Shown one piece after another: positions 42,627 to 50,998 of a stretch of DNA of 64,000 bases. Within the stretch, counting starts at the first letter, position 1, and the number at the start of each line of letters is the position of its first letter. A program made the position numbers and the translations under genes. The notes below the pieces were generated by a model, which was not told the origin of the DNA, ran no database searches, and saw only the letters and a program-made list of their open reading frames with translations. This DNA comes from an uncultured Acidimicrobiales bacterium (GTDB lineage Bacteria; Actinomycetota; Acidimicrobiia; Acidimicrobiales; Hopanoidiivorantaceae), in NCBI GenBank assembly GCA_958295755.1, contig OY282367.1:62001-126000 (forward strand), given 5' to 3'.

Positions 42627-44207
42627 CTAAGCAGCCTTGGCTACTCCAGCCATAAGGAGACCTAGTTGGTGAGGGGTTGCGGTTTTGGCATCTATCACAT
42701 CCATAAGGCGGCCTTCGTAGATTACGCCTATGCGATCGGCTAGGGCCAAGACTTCATCAAGGTCTTCTGAGACCAGTAGGGTGGCGCAACCGTTGGCCTT
42801 TTGTTTGGCTAACTGCTCGTTGATGTATTCGGCAGCTCCTATGTCTACCCCCCTAGTGGGTTGTGCTGCCAAGATCACTTTTGGGCTACTCGAAAGCTCT
42901 CTGGCCAAAATGAGCTTCTGTATATTGCCACCTGAGAGGTTGCGTGTGGGGGTATCAATGTTGGGCGTCTTGACGGCGAAGCGATCTACTAGGTTGCTAC
43001 TGTGCTCCTTGATTGCTCCAAAGCGCATGAAGCCGAAACGGGCAAACTCTGACTCTCTTCGGCTCAACAGCATCATATTCTCCGACACCGAAAACCCCGA
43101 CACCACGCCATCGCGCATACGCTCTTCAGGCACATATGACAACCCCGCCTTGCGCACCGAGCTGGGATGCGCGTTAGTGACATCTGTGCCGTCAATGCTC
43201 ACCGTGCCACTCTTGGCTTCGCGCAGACCTGCGATAGCTTGCGCCAGCTCTCGCTGACCATTTCCCGACACTCCTGCTAAGCCAAAAATCTCACCTGCTA
43301 GCACTTCCAGCGAAATTCCATTCACAGCCAGATTGCCCCGGTCGCCTTCTACTTCTAAATCTTTGATCACCAGCTTGACTTCGCCCACATCCACTTCTGG
43401 CTTATCTGGCACCAGCTTCACTGGGCGTCCCACCATCATCTGGGCAAGTTGTTCTCTGCTGGTTTCTGCTGGAGTGGTTTCGCCACTCACATGGCCGTCT
43501 CGCAGCACGGTTATCCTGTCGGACACCGACATCACCTCGTGCAGCTTGTGCGAGATGAATACCAAACCTCTTCCATCGGTTGCCAACTGGCGTAGCACTG
43601 CTATCAACTCTTCCACTTCTTGAGGGGTGAGCACTGCTGTAGGTTCGTCAAGCACCAGTAACGAAACTTCTCGATACAGAGCTTTGAGTATCTCCACCCG
43701 CTGGCGTTCTCCCACAGCCAGCTGCCACACATAGGCATTCGGATCTACCTGTAGTCCGTAAGCCTGCGACAGTTCTGTTATCCGCTTCTCCACGGTCGGC
43801 AGGTCGGTGAGTGGACGGCGATCAGACTTCAAACCGAGAGCGACATTTTCTGTGACTGTGAGAGTAGGCACCAGCATGAAGTGTTGATGCACCATGCCGA
43901 TGCCGCGAGCGATGGCGTCAGACGGCGAAGAGATAGACAGCTGCTCACCATTCATCCGCACCTCTCCTTCGTCGGGTTGATGCAGACCATAGAGGACATT
44001 CATGAGCGTGCTCTTGCCAGCTCCGTTCTCACCGAGCAGTGTATGCACCTCGCCAGCTTTTACATTGAAATCGACGCGGTCGTTGGCCAGCACACCCGGG
44101 AACTGCTTGGTGATGCCCCGCATCTCCAGCAAATACGGGGAGGGAGGCGATGGAGACTCAGACTGAGACTCAGGCTGGGACTGGGACTGAAGAGAGTTAG
44201 CTGGCAT
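42627..44207 (-). CDS. BMP-type (nucleoside) ABC importer ATPase
   Basis: 526 aa with two ABC domains, as in RbsA/NupO. First domain: GENGAGKSTLMNVLYGL, the Q-loop MVHQHFMLVPTLT, VGERQRVEILKAL, LLVLDEPTAVLTPQE. Second domain: LAGVSGNGQRELAQAIAGL (degenerate Walker A), LSGGNIQKLILARELSSSP and VILAAQPTRGVDIGAAE. A leader of about 25 Ser/Gln/Pro residues is extra. Energises the BMP lipoprotein and two permeases encoded upstream in the same direction. Separated from the lipoprotein gene by a terminator hairpin. Confidence 0.92.
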   Translation of the reverse strand: MPANSLQSQSQPESQSESPSPPSPYLLEMRGITKQFPGVLANDRVDFNVKAGEVHTLLGENGAGKSTLMNVLYGLHQPDEGEVRMNGEQLSISSPSDAIARGIGMVHQHFMLVPTLTVTENVALGLKSDRRPLTDLPTVEKRITELSQAYGLQVDPNAYVWQLAVGERQRVEILKALYREVSLLVLDEPTAVLTPQEVEELIAVLRQLATDGRGLVFISHKLHEVMSVSDRITVLRDGHVSGETTPAETSREQLAQMMVGRPVKLVPDKPEVDVGEVKLVIKDLEVEGDRGNLAVNGISLEVLAGEIFGLAGVSGNGQRELAQAIAGLREAKSGTVSIDGTDVTNAHPSSVRKAGLSYVPEERMRDGVVSGFSVSENMMLLSRRESEFARFGFMRFGAIKEHSSNLVDRFAVKTPNIDTPTRNLSGGNIQKLILARELSSSPKVILAAQPTRGVDIGAAEYINEQLAKQKANGCATLLVSEDLDEVLALADRIGVIYEGRLMDVIDAKTATPHQLGLLMAGVAKAA

Positions 44208-44226
44208 TTTGGTTCAGGTATAAACA

Positions 44227-44263
44227 AAAAGGCAGGTGACCGTAAGTTGGGCACCTGCCTTTT
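44227..44263 (-). terminator. Intrinsic terminator/attenuator
   Basis: On the minus strand AAAAGGCAGGTG pairs with CACCTGCCTTTT across a 13-nt loop, with a further T after the arm. Lies between the BMP lipoprotein gene and the ATPase gene. Confidence 0.85.
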
Positions 44264-44302
44264 CAGAAAATTACGGGCAGCAAGACCGCCCTTGCGGTCG
44301 GT

Positions 44303-45322
44303 TCAGCTAGTGCTGATGCTTCCGTCAATGATTCCAGCGATGGTGTCTTCTGCCAATTGGCGCACATTGGCAGGCAGATCATAGGCATCGTTGTAGGCGA
44401 TTTCCAAGCCACCGTTTTCTAAGGTGACGACGAAGGCTTTACCGCCAGATGCGCCGCTGTCCATGTCGTCCACGATCTGTTGCAGTATGACTTCCCACTT
44501 ATAGACCTGCGATGCCACTACGATTTCAGGCGCAAGCGATCGCTGGTCTGCCTGCGTGCCGAACCAAAGTACGCCTTCATTCTGCGCCACTCCAACAGCA
44601 CCCACAACCATCTGGGCTGAGCCTGTCATCACATCGGCACCTTGTCCAACATGAGCCTGAGCGGTCTCAGTTGCCAGAGCCACATCGCTGAACGATCCTA
44701 TGTAGACGACACTTACATTCGCATTGCTATTCTGCGCTTCTGCTCCAGCTTTGAAGCCATCCACATAAAGCTTGGCATCGCCAACTTCAATCGGGCCGAC
44801 AACGCCGATTACTTCGCTATTGGTCAGAGCACCAGCCATCGTACCTAGCACATAGCCACCTTGATCGGCAGCGGCTGTATAGGCATAGACATTGTCCAAG
44901 CCGAAGGTATCAGCAGCTGTGCCCCAAGCAAAGGTAGTATCTGGATAGTCGGGGGCTATCTCTTCCAGAGAACCGCCGTATTGTGAGCCGTGTGCGATCA
45001 CGAGATCGTAGCCCTCATCGGCGTAAGCCCTGATCTGTGCAGCAGCTTCTTCCACAACGAAAGTGCCGTCAGTGATAGCGACATCAATATTACGCTCATC
45101 CCCGAGGGCATTAACACCGTCTGAGATGCTCTGTGAGAACGCCAAGTCGTTAGATGCACTAGGCGACACGATGGCAATTCGCAACGGTGGAGCAGGTGCC
45201 TCGGTGGTTGGTGCTGCAGTGGTTGCTACCGTGTCGTCATCGTCGTCGCTTCCGCAAGACGCTGCGAACAGTGCTAGAGCTCCAGCTATGAGCACGAATG
45301 AAAAAAACTTGTGAAGTTTCAT
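44303..45322 (-). CDS. BMP family nucleoside-binding lipoprotein
   Basis: 339 aa. Signal peptide, lipobox FAASC, GSDDDDD and a short linker. The BMP/PnrA fold is shown by LRIAIVSPSASNDLAFSQSI, VVEEAAAQIRAYADEGYDLV, IAHGSQYGGSLEEIAPDYPD, GYVLGTMAGALTNSEVIGVV and KLYVDGFKAGAEAQN. Such proteins bind purine nucleosides or related ligands outside the membrane. A region of about 200 nt upstream (45323-45529), containing a tandem CTTCTAAAGCATA-like repeat, separates it from the permease genes and could carry its own promoter. Confidence 0.9.
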   Translation of the reverse strand: MKLHKFFSFVLIAGALALFAASCGSDDDDDTVATTAAPTTEAPAPPLRIAIVSPSASNDLAFSQSISDGVNALGDERNIDVAITDGTFVVEEAAAQIRAYADEGYDLVIAHGSQYGGSLEEIAPDYPDTTFAWGTAADTFGLDNVYAYTAAADQGGYVLGTMAGALTNSEVIGVVGPIEVGDAKLYVDGFKAGAEAQNSNANVSVVYIGSFSDVALATETAQAHVGQGADVMTGSAQMVVGAVGVAQNEGVLWFGTQADQRSLAPEIVVASQVYKWEVILQQIVDDMDSGASGGKAFVVTLENGGLEIAYNDAYDLPANVRQLAEDTIAGIIDGSISTS

Positions 45323-45529
45323 GGTTATTTTTCTCCTGATGGGTTGGGATTATTTGATAGTTGGGATTTCATAAAGTGATATTTAGGCAAAACACAATTT
45401 TTTAGACAAAACTTCAAATAGAAATCTTGCCGTTATTCTTACAAGAAGTTTAGCAGATACTTTTGTGCTGTGCTTATTTTAGCTGTTGTAGGTTCTTCTA
45501 AAGCATATTGTATTCTTCTAAAGCATACT

Positions 45530-46531
45530 TTAGTGTGCTCCTCTCCTGAATGGCTGGGTTAGAGCTGAGGGTTGTCCGATTCGGTTAGTTACCACAACCA
45601 GAGCTATGATAGTCACAGCAGCAGGTGCCATTTCGGCGAGCTGGGCTGTTGCGCCGCTGATGATACCTAAAGTTTTCCACTGCAGCACCAATGCATTCAC
45701 GAGGCCGAACAGCAGAGAGCCAGCCATCACGCCGATGGGTCGCCACGCTCCGAAATACACCAAGGCCACGGCGATAAAGCCCATGCCGTTGGTGATGTTC
45801 TGGATAAAGATGCCTTTCTCCAAGGCCAGTGCTGCTCCAGCAACTCCTGCTAAAGAATTAGCGATGATAATAGTGGAGTAGCGTGTTCGTGTCACACTCA
45901 CCCCTAGGCTGTCGGCGGCTTCGGGGGTTTCGCCGACTGCTCGCACATTCATCCCAAAAGTTGTGCGATTCACCAGCAAAGTAACTGCGGGCACCAGCAA
46001 GAAAGCCATATAGACCAGAATGCTATGGTTGTAGAGGTCGGGATAGGCAACATCAAAGCGGGTTTCAGGAACAGAAAATTCAAACAGACCCTCAAAGCCT
46101 CCGATGGGCTTGGGAGTGCCCACGAGTTGTCGGAACAACAGGTCGCTCATACCCAGCCCGAAAAGATAGATACCAATTCCGCTGATGCCTTGCTGAGCGT
46201 GCAAAGTCACCGTGATGAAGGCATACACGAGACCCATCACAGCCCCCACTCCTGTCCCCACAGCCAGTCCCAGCCAAGGGCTACCCGTTTCTAAGGTCGT
46301 GTAGTAGGCACCGAATGCCCCCAGCAACATTACTCCGTCTACGCCCAAGTTCAAGACTCCGCTTCGCTGACCGACACTTTCGCCTACGGAAGCTATAACG
46401 AATGGAGTGGCAAGGCGGATGGTTGCGGCGATAGTCACAACCAAGGTGGAAAGAGTGAAGAAGCCGCTCCATCCGCTACGGGCCGCAAATATTTCGACCA
46501 CGGAAAAGTCAACAATAGCTAATAAGTTCAT
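45530..46531 (-). CDS. BMP-type (nucleoside) ABC permease
   Basis: 333 aa, about nine helices, of the BPD_transp_2/YufQ type. Typical segments: TPFVIASVGESVGQRSGVLNLGVDGVM, QGISGIGIYLFGLGMSD and TTFGMNVRAVGETPEAADSLGVSV followed by YSTIIIANSLAGVAGA. Overlaps the upstream permease by ATGA. With that protein it forms the membrane part of the nucleoside importer. Confidence 0.92.
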   Translation of the reverse strand: MNLLAIVDFSVVEIFAARSGWSGFFTLSTLVVTIAATIRLATPFVIASVGESVGQRSGVLNLGVDGVMLLGAFGAYYTTLETGSPWLGLAVGTGVGAVMGLVYAFITVTLHAQQGISGIGIYLFGLGMSDLLFRQLVGTPKPIGGFEGLFEFSVPETRFDVAYPDLYNHSILVYMAFLLVPAVTLLVNRTTFGMNVRAVGETPEAADSLGVSVTRTRYSTIIIANSLAGVAGAALALEKGIFIQNITNGMGFIAVALVYFGAWRPIGVMAGSLLFGLVNALVLQWKTLGIISGATAQLAEMAPAAVTIIALVVVTNRIGQPSALTQPFRRGAH

Positions 46532-47763
46532 GTGACAATTGTTTCCGAGGATGTCTCTGGTGTTTGGGTAGATTCAGGCTCGGAGGCACTATCCGGGGCC
46601 CTTGGCGACCCCGGGTCAGTTGCGCCAAGCGGTGTGCTGGGTTCGTTCCCCGAAGAGCTGCCTCCTTTGGCAATTTGGGAAACCCGCTCGGCCCATTCGC
46701 GGGCACGAGTCACTATGCTTTCGCTACTCACTACGAACACCACTACCAGCCCGCTCAGGGCTACCACTAGCGGAGTGGCAACCTGAACCGCCCGTTGCAA
46801 AGCGAACGCCCCCACTAGTAGCCCGCCGAATAGAAACGATGCTGGAATCGTCCAAAGTGGATGCAACGCGCCAAACAGGGCGGCTACGATGCCGTTGAAT
46901 CCTGCCAGCTGCGTAAAACCGGACGGCCCGCTTTCAACACTAAGGCGATGCGCTGTGGAAGATAGCACAAGCACAGCACCCGCCAGGCCCGACATCATCC
47001 CGCTGAAAGTCAAAGCCAGCACAATATTGCGTTTCACCCTCATGCCGGCATATTGGGCTGCTATTTGATTGCCACCCACTGCTCGCATTTCAAAACCCAG
47101 CGATGTCCGCCAAAGCAGTACGAACCCCACGATCGCAGCCAGCACCGCCACGACTATCCCCAAGTTGAACTGAGTCCCTTCAAGCAAGGTCGGCAACTTG
47201 GCATTTTCTGAGAGACGCTCAGTTTGGGCTATATCACCGAGCTCTTCGCTCTGTCTGTCTTTCATCGGGCCGAGTAACAAAAACTGCATCAGGTAGCCAG
47301 CCACGATGTTGAGCATGATCGTGCTCAGGATCTCATTCACAGCGGCATATGCCTTCAACATTCCCGGCATCCACCCCCAGAACGCCCCGCCAACTGCACC
47401 TCCTAAAAGTGCCAAAGGCAACAGCACGGGGCGAGGCAGGTCAGGCAATACCAACACGATTGTCGTGCACAGTAGCGCACCGGCGATGATTTGTCCCTCT
47501 CCACCAATATTGATAACAGATGACCGAAAAGCTATGCAAATTCCCACGCCCACCAGCAATAGGGGGGTAGCTCGCAGTGTTGTTTCAGACAGCTCGTCCC
47601 AGCCACCGAACGCACCTGAAAACATCGCTCTGTAGCCCTCAATCGGATCGCCCCCGAAAGCCAGCACCATGAAAGCCCCGATGATGAGAGCCAAGAGCAC
47701 AGCCGTAAGGGGCACCATCGGCCCGATCGCGTTGCGTAACAGACGTTGACGAATTTCAGTCAT
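46528..47763 (-). CDS. BMP-type (nucleoside) ABC permease
   Basis: 411 aa, YufP/NupP type. Family segments: EGYRAMFSGAFGGWDELSET, LLVGVGICIAFRSSVINIGGEGQ, GWMPGMLKAYAAVNEILSTIM, SLGFEMRAVGGNQIAAQYAG and VKRNIVLALTFSGMMSGLAG. The C-terminal 60 residues are a Ser/Thr/Pro/Glu-rich tail, unusual for permeases. First gene of the leftward nucleoside-importer operon, divergent from the tandem-Cache lipoprotein gene. Confidence 0.92.
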   Translation of the reverse strand: MTEIRQRLLRNAIGPMVPLTAVLLALIIGAFMVLAFGGDPIEGYRAMFSGAFGGWDELSETTLRATPLLLVGVGICIAFRSSVINIGGEGQIIAGALLCTTIVLVLPDLPRPVLLPLALLGGAVGGAFWGWMPGMLKAYAAVNEILSTIMLNIVAGYLMQFLLLGPMKDRQSEELGDIAQTERLSENAKLPTLLEGTQFNLGIVVAVLAAIVGFVLLWRTSLGFEMRAVGGNQIAAQYAGMRVKRNIVLALTFSGMMSGLAGAVLVLSSTAHRLSVESGPSGFTQLAGFNGIVAALFGALHPLWTIPASFLFGGLLVGAFALQRAVQVATPLVVALSGLVVVFVVSSESIVTRAREWAERVSQIAKGGSSSGNEPSTPLGATDPGSPRAPDSASEPESTQTPETSSETIVT

Positions 47764-47818
47764 TCAAACAATCTTGGCATAATTTAGGTGCTTATGTCTG
47801 TTTGTCAGCCAGACTTGT

Positions 47819-47824
47819 TATAAT
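47819..47824 (+). promoter_or_regulatory. Candidate -10 for the Cache lipoprotein gene
   Basis: Perfect TATAAT preceded by TTG-like hexamers at non-ideal spacing. Lies in the 172-nt divergent region between the nucleoside permease gene and the Cache lipoprotein gene. The leader contains a partly repeated TTCCCAAAACACCTAA stretch (about 47890-47925). Confidence 0.4.
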
Positions 47825-47935
47825 CTGAAAGCTAAGCTATTCTTAGGGTGCACTTACCGCTAAGGTTATTAAACTGCCTATTTTCAAAATACCTATTCCC
47901 AAAACACCTAATTCCCAAAACAAAGGAGCATCTCA

Positions 47936-48796
47936 GTGAAAAGTCGTCTTGTCAAACTCGCGCTTGTAGTCGCCATTCCCCTCTGTCTTTTTGCCGCCGC
48001 TTGTGGCAGTGACGACAACAGCTATGAAGGCACCTCCATCGTGCTCGCAGGAACCGACCTTGACGAGGCGAAACAGCAGGTGGCTACTGCCATCTATCGC
48101 TACAACCAGATAGGTGAAGATGTCTTTGATGAGATTTCCGACGCCGATGGCCCATTCATAGATGGCGAAATCTATACTTTCGTGCTCACACCCGAAGGAG
48201 TTCTAAGAGCGCACGCCGGCAACCCGGACCTCGTAGGTGACGACCTCTCTGAGACCCAAGACAGCGACGGTAGCTATGTAATCGAAGGCATTTCACAAGC
48301 GGCATCTCCTGTGGGCGGCTTGGCGACCTATCGTTTCGACAACCCCGCTACAGGTGAAGAAGAGCCTAAAAACAGCTGGGTGGTGTTGCACGACAATCTC
48401 ATCTTCGGCTCTGGTGACTACATCACCGAAGCCGAGTGGGCACAGCAGATGGTGGACGAAGCTCTCGCTCTCTATGACGAGATGGGCACCGATGCTTTTG
48501 ATGTCATCAACGTCAGCGGCGACTTCATCCAAGGCGAGATATATGTGTTCGTCACCGAACTTGACGGATTTTCCAGAGCGCACGCCGCCAATCCTTCGCT
48601 CCAAAATACCGATCGTAGCGACCTAGTAGACATCAACGGCAAGCGCATCACTGATGCCCTCATCGAAGGGGCCACACCGCAGGGAGCCTGGGTGGACTAT
48701 TGGCGTACCAACCCTGCTACGGGCGAGGAAGAAGCTAAGAATTCGTGGGTGGTGCTACGCGACAACTATGTCATCGGAGCTGGCTACTACGAATGA
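47936..48796 (+). CDS. Lipoprotein with two single-Cache domains
   Basis: 286 aa, GTG start with AAAGGAGCATCTCA upstream. Lipobox LFAAAC and GSDDN. Two homologous sCache_2-like domains follow: residues about 38-155 and 160-286. Each has FDEISDADGPFIDGEIYTFV / FDVINVSGDFIQGEIYVFV, RAHAGNP / RAHAANP, a YRFDNPATGEEEPKNSWVVL / YWRTNPATGEEEAKNSWVVL block and a Tyr-Ile-Gly-type end. Cache domains bind small ligands, usually in chemoreceptors; here there is no signalling output domain, so it may be a ligand-binding or receptor-accessory lipoprotein. Confidence 0.85.
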   Translation: MKSRLVKLALVVAIPLCLFAAACGSDDNSYEGTSIVLAGTDLDEAKQQVATAIYRYNQIGEDVFDEISDADGPFIDGEIYTFVLTPEGVLRAHAGNPDLVGDDLSETQDSDGSYVIEGISQAASPVGGLATYRFDNPATGEEEPKNSWVVLHDNLIFGSGDYITEAEWAQQMVDEALALYDEMGTDAFDVINVSGDFIQGEIYVFVTELDGFSRAHAANPSLQNTDRSDLVDINGKRITDALIEGATPQGAWVDYWRTNPATGEEEAKNSWVVLRDNYVIGAGYYE

Positions 48797-48877
48797 GGTA
48801 AAAAGAGACTATTTAACTTTAAAAAATGCTAAACTTTTGGAAATAGGAAATTTTCCGAACAGAAATGGAGTAAAAAT

Positions 48878-49303
48878 ATGAATGAAAAACAAACCACCAT
48901 GTCTCAGGGCATGTGGAAGGTAGTCGTTTTTAATGTAGTAGTCGCGCTGATTTTATTCTTAGTGCTACTAGGGCTAGTGAGTGTTTTCGCTGGTCTTGTG
49001 GCCTTAGTCATCAGCCTCGGTTTGCTACCAGTGCTACTGGTCTGGTACATCGTGCATCGGATTCGCAAGCGTAAAGCTGGTGAAACAGCTGGTGAACTTG
49101 TCAAAACTGAAGAATCTGAGAAGCCTGTGCTCTGGGTGATAGTAGCCAATGTCATTGCTGCTCTTATTTTGTTCCTCATCCTCTGGGCAGTGCTGAGTAT
49201 TTTCGCCGCAGTGGTGGGGCTAGTTATAGGTCTAGGAATTTTGCCAGTGGCAATCATCATCTATGTCGTTTACAGAGTGCGCAAGAAGCGCGAAGCAAGC
49301 TGA
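48878..49303 (+). CDS. Internally duplicated membrane protein
   Basis: 141 aa made of two copies of one unit: residues about 12-67 and 84-138. Each unit has N-V-x-x-A-L-I-L-F-L, then S-x-F-A and a long hydrophobic hairpin, then LGLLPVLLVWYIVHRIRKRK or LGILPVAIIIYVVYRVRKKR. So two helical hairpins with basic ends facing the same side, resembling a fused small hairpin protein. Function unknown. GGAG lies 8-11 nt upstream of the ATG. Confidence 0.65.
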   Translation: MNEKQTTMSQGMWKVVVFNVVVALILFLVLLGLVSVFAGLVALVISLGLLPVLLVWYIVHRIRKRKAGETAGELVKTEESEKPVLWVIVANVIAALILFLILWAVLSIFAAVVGLVIGLGILPVAIIIYVVYRVRKKREAS

Positions 49304-49345
49304 GTAAAAACAGCAAATCGCCAGCTAACTCCGGGGGGGGGCGGG

Positions 49346-50125
49346 CTAACTCTGGCGGGTAGCCCAGGGCATTGCTAATCGCTCTGCTAAAGACGCCAAG
49401 GCGTACAGCGCGATACCCATTAAGCTACCTGCCAACACTGCGGCCCAGGCGGCGTCGTATTGTGTGAAGCCTGCGTAGGTGGTGATTTTGCTGCCCAAGG
49501 AGTCTTGGCGACCACCGAAATACTCCACAACGATAGCCCCTACTACGCATAGCGATGACACAAGCTTCAAGGCAGTGAAGAAAAATGGCAGAGCCGATGG
49601 AATGCGAACTCGGCGGATGATCGTCCACGGCTTTGACGCCAGCGAGCGCATCAGCTCTATCTGGTTCGGATCGACATTCGTCAAACCTCTGGAAGTGTTG
49701 ATAAATACCGGAAAGAAGACCAGCAGTACCACCACAGCTTGATTTGAACGGGGTGATGTCAAACCCAGCCAGTTGTTGAAGATCGGGGCCAAAGCAACTA
49801 TGGGAATGGCGTTTACAGCCACGGCCAGCGGGGTGATCATCTCGTTAGCTGAGCGGAAGCGAGTCACGATAAGGGCTGCTACCACGCCTAGTATCACTCC
49901 ACCGAACAAAGACGAGACAATGATGAAACCTGTGTTGCGAGAGGCTTGAGAGATTTCATCCCAGTTTGCTTGAAGCTCAGATAATATCTCGGTGGGACGC
50001 GGCAACACAAAGCCGTCTGGATTTATTACTAGCAGACCGATTTCCCACACTAATAGCCCTGCGAGTCCGAACACCAGGGGCAGAAACCACGGTGAAGTGA
50101 GACACGAGCGTAAAAAGCGATTCAT
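49346..50125 (-). CDS. ABC permease (SsuC/TauC type)
   Basis: 259 aa, six helices, BPD_transp_1. Typical SsuC/ThiX segments: VLPRPTEILSELQANWDEIS, LFGGVILGVVAALIVTRFRS, PIVALAPIFNNWLGL and the EAA-like VDPNQIELMRSLASKPWTII followed by RRVRIPSALPFFFTALKL. Overlaps the ATPase gene by ATGA. One of two related permeases flanking that ATPase. The extreme 3' end is next to a G9 tract and a repeated GCTAACTC. Likely imports an aromatic nitrogen compound, judging by the neighbouring pyrimidine-catabolism genes. Confidence 0.9.
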   Translation of the reverse strand: MNRFLRSCLTSPWFLPLVFGLAGLLVWEIGLLVINPDGFVLPRPTEILSELQANWDEISQASRNTGFIIVSSLFGGVILGVVAALIVTRFRSANEMITPLAVAVNAIPIVALAPIFNNWLGLTSPRSNQAVVVLLVFFPVFINTSRGLTNVDPNQIELMRSLASKPWTIIRRVRIPSALPFFFTALKLVSSLCVVGAIVVEYFGGRQDSLGSKITTYAGFTQYDAAWAAVLAGSLMGIALYALASLAERLAMPWATRQS

Positions 50126-50916
50126 GAGCGCAAAGCTTCGCGCACCTGCACGATGTAATCAAAAAAGTCATCACGATCACGAGTTTCCTCCGTGCGCTCA
50201 CCTAAGTCCACATCCACCTTTGCGGTGATTTGCCCAGGGCGAGGCGACATAACGCACACTTGCGTAGAGAGAAACACCGCTTCAGAGATGGAGTGAGTGA
50301 TGAAGATGACCGTAGTGCCAGTCTCTTGCCACATTCGCAGAAGTTCGGTTTGCATGTGCTCTCGGGTCATCTCATCTAGCGCGCCGAATGGCTCGTCCAT
50401 CAGTAACAGCGAGGGGCGGAAAGCCAAAGCTCTGGCAATTGCCACTCTCTGCTGCATGCCGCCTGAGAGCTCCCTCGGGTAACTGTTGACAAACTCTGAT
50501 AGCTGCACTAGTTCAAGCATTTCCTCGGTACGCTTGCGCCGATCGGCTCGTGACCAACCCAGCAACTCTAAAGGTAGCTCTATGTTCTTACGCACGGTTC
50601 TCCAGTCAAACAGGCTGGCTGTTTGGAATGCCATGCCGTAGTCGCGGTCTTGGCGAGCGCGGTTGGCGGTTTTGCCATTCACTGTCACGCTGCCTTCGGT
50701 CGGCTCTATCAGCCCTGCTATGAGGCGCAACAAAGTGCTTTTACCGCACCCAGAAGGCCCTATGAGTGTAGTGAAAGACCTTGGCGCGATACTGAGATTG
50801 ATGTCTGTCAAAGCAATCACTTGCGATGCATTACCGGGCAGGAAGATTTTGTTCAGATCCAAAATATCCACAGCCCCCTGGGACTGGCTAGTAGGGTCTT
50901 TTGTTGTTTCTGTCAT
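50122..50916 (-). CDS. ABC ATPase (SsuB/TauB type)
   Basis: 264 aa. Walker A GPSGCGKSTLLRLIAGL, Q-loop MAFQTASLFDWRTV, signature LSGGMQQRVAIARAL, Walker B LLLMDEPFGALDEMTREHMQ, H-loop ITHSISEAVFLS. Standard length for nitrate/sulfonate/pyrimidine-precursor importers. Lies between two permease genes of the same transporter type. Coupled by ATGA to the downstream permease. Confidence 0.92.
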   Translation of the reverse strand: MTETTKDPTSQSQGAVDILDLNKIFLPGNASQVIALTDINLSIAPRSFTTLIGPSGCGKSTLLRLIAGLIEPTEGSVTVNGKTANRARQDRDYGMAFQTASLFDWRTVRKNIELPLELLGWSRADRRKRTEEMLELVQLSEFVNSYPRELSGGMQQRVAIARALAFRPSLLLMDEPFGALDEMTREHMQTELLRMWQETGTTVIFITHSISEAVFLSTQVCVMSPRPGQITAKVDVDLGERTEETRDRDDFFDYIVQVREALRS

Positions 50917-50998
50917 GGCTTGAGTTTCATTGTTAGGGGGGCTGTCGGATTTGTCTGTTAGATTTGCCTGTCGGGTGGAGTGTCAAGTGTCTGGTTGG

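Noticed and set aside
49331..49345. G9 tract near the permease 3' end as a phase-variable switch
   Set aside because: It lies outside the coding frames of both neighbours and next to a short duplication, so it has no frame to switch; a sequencing artefact is also possible.
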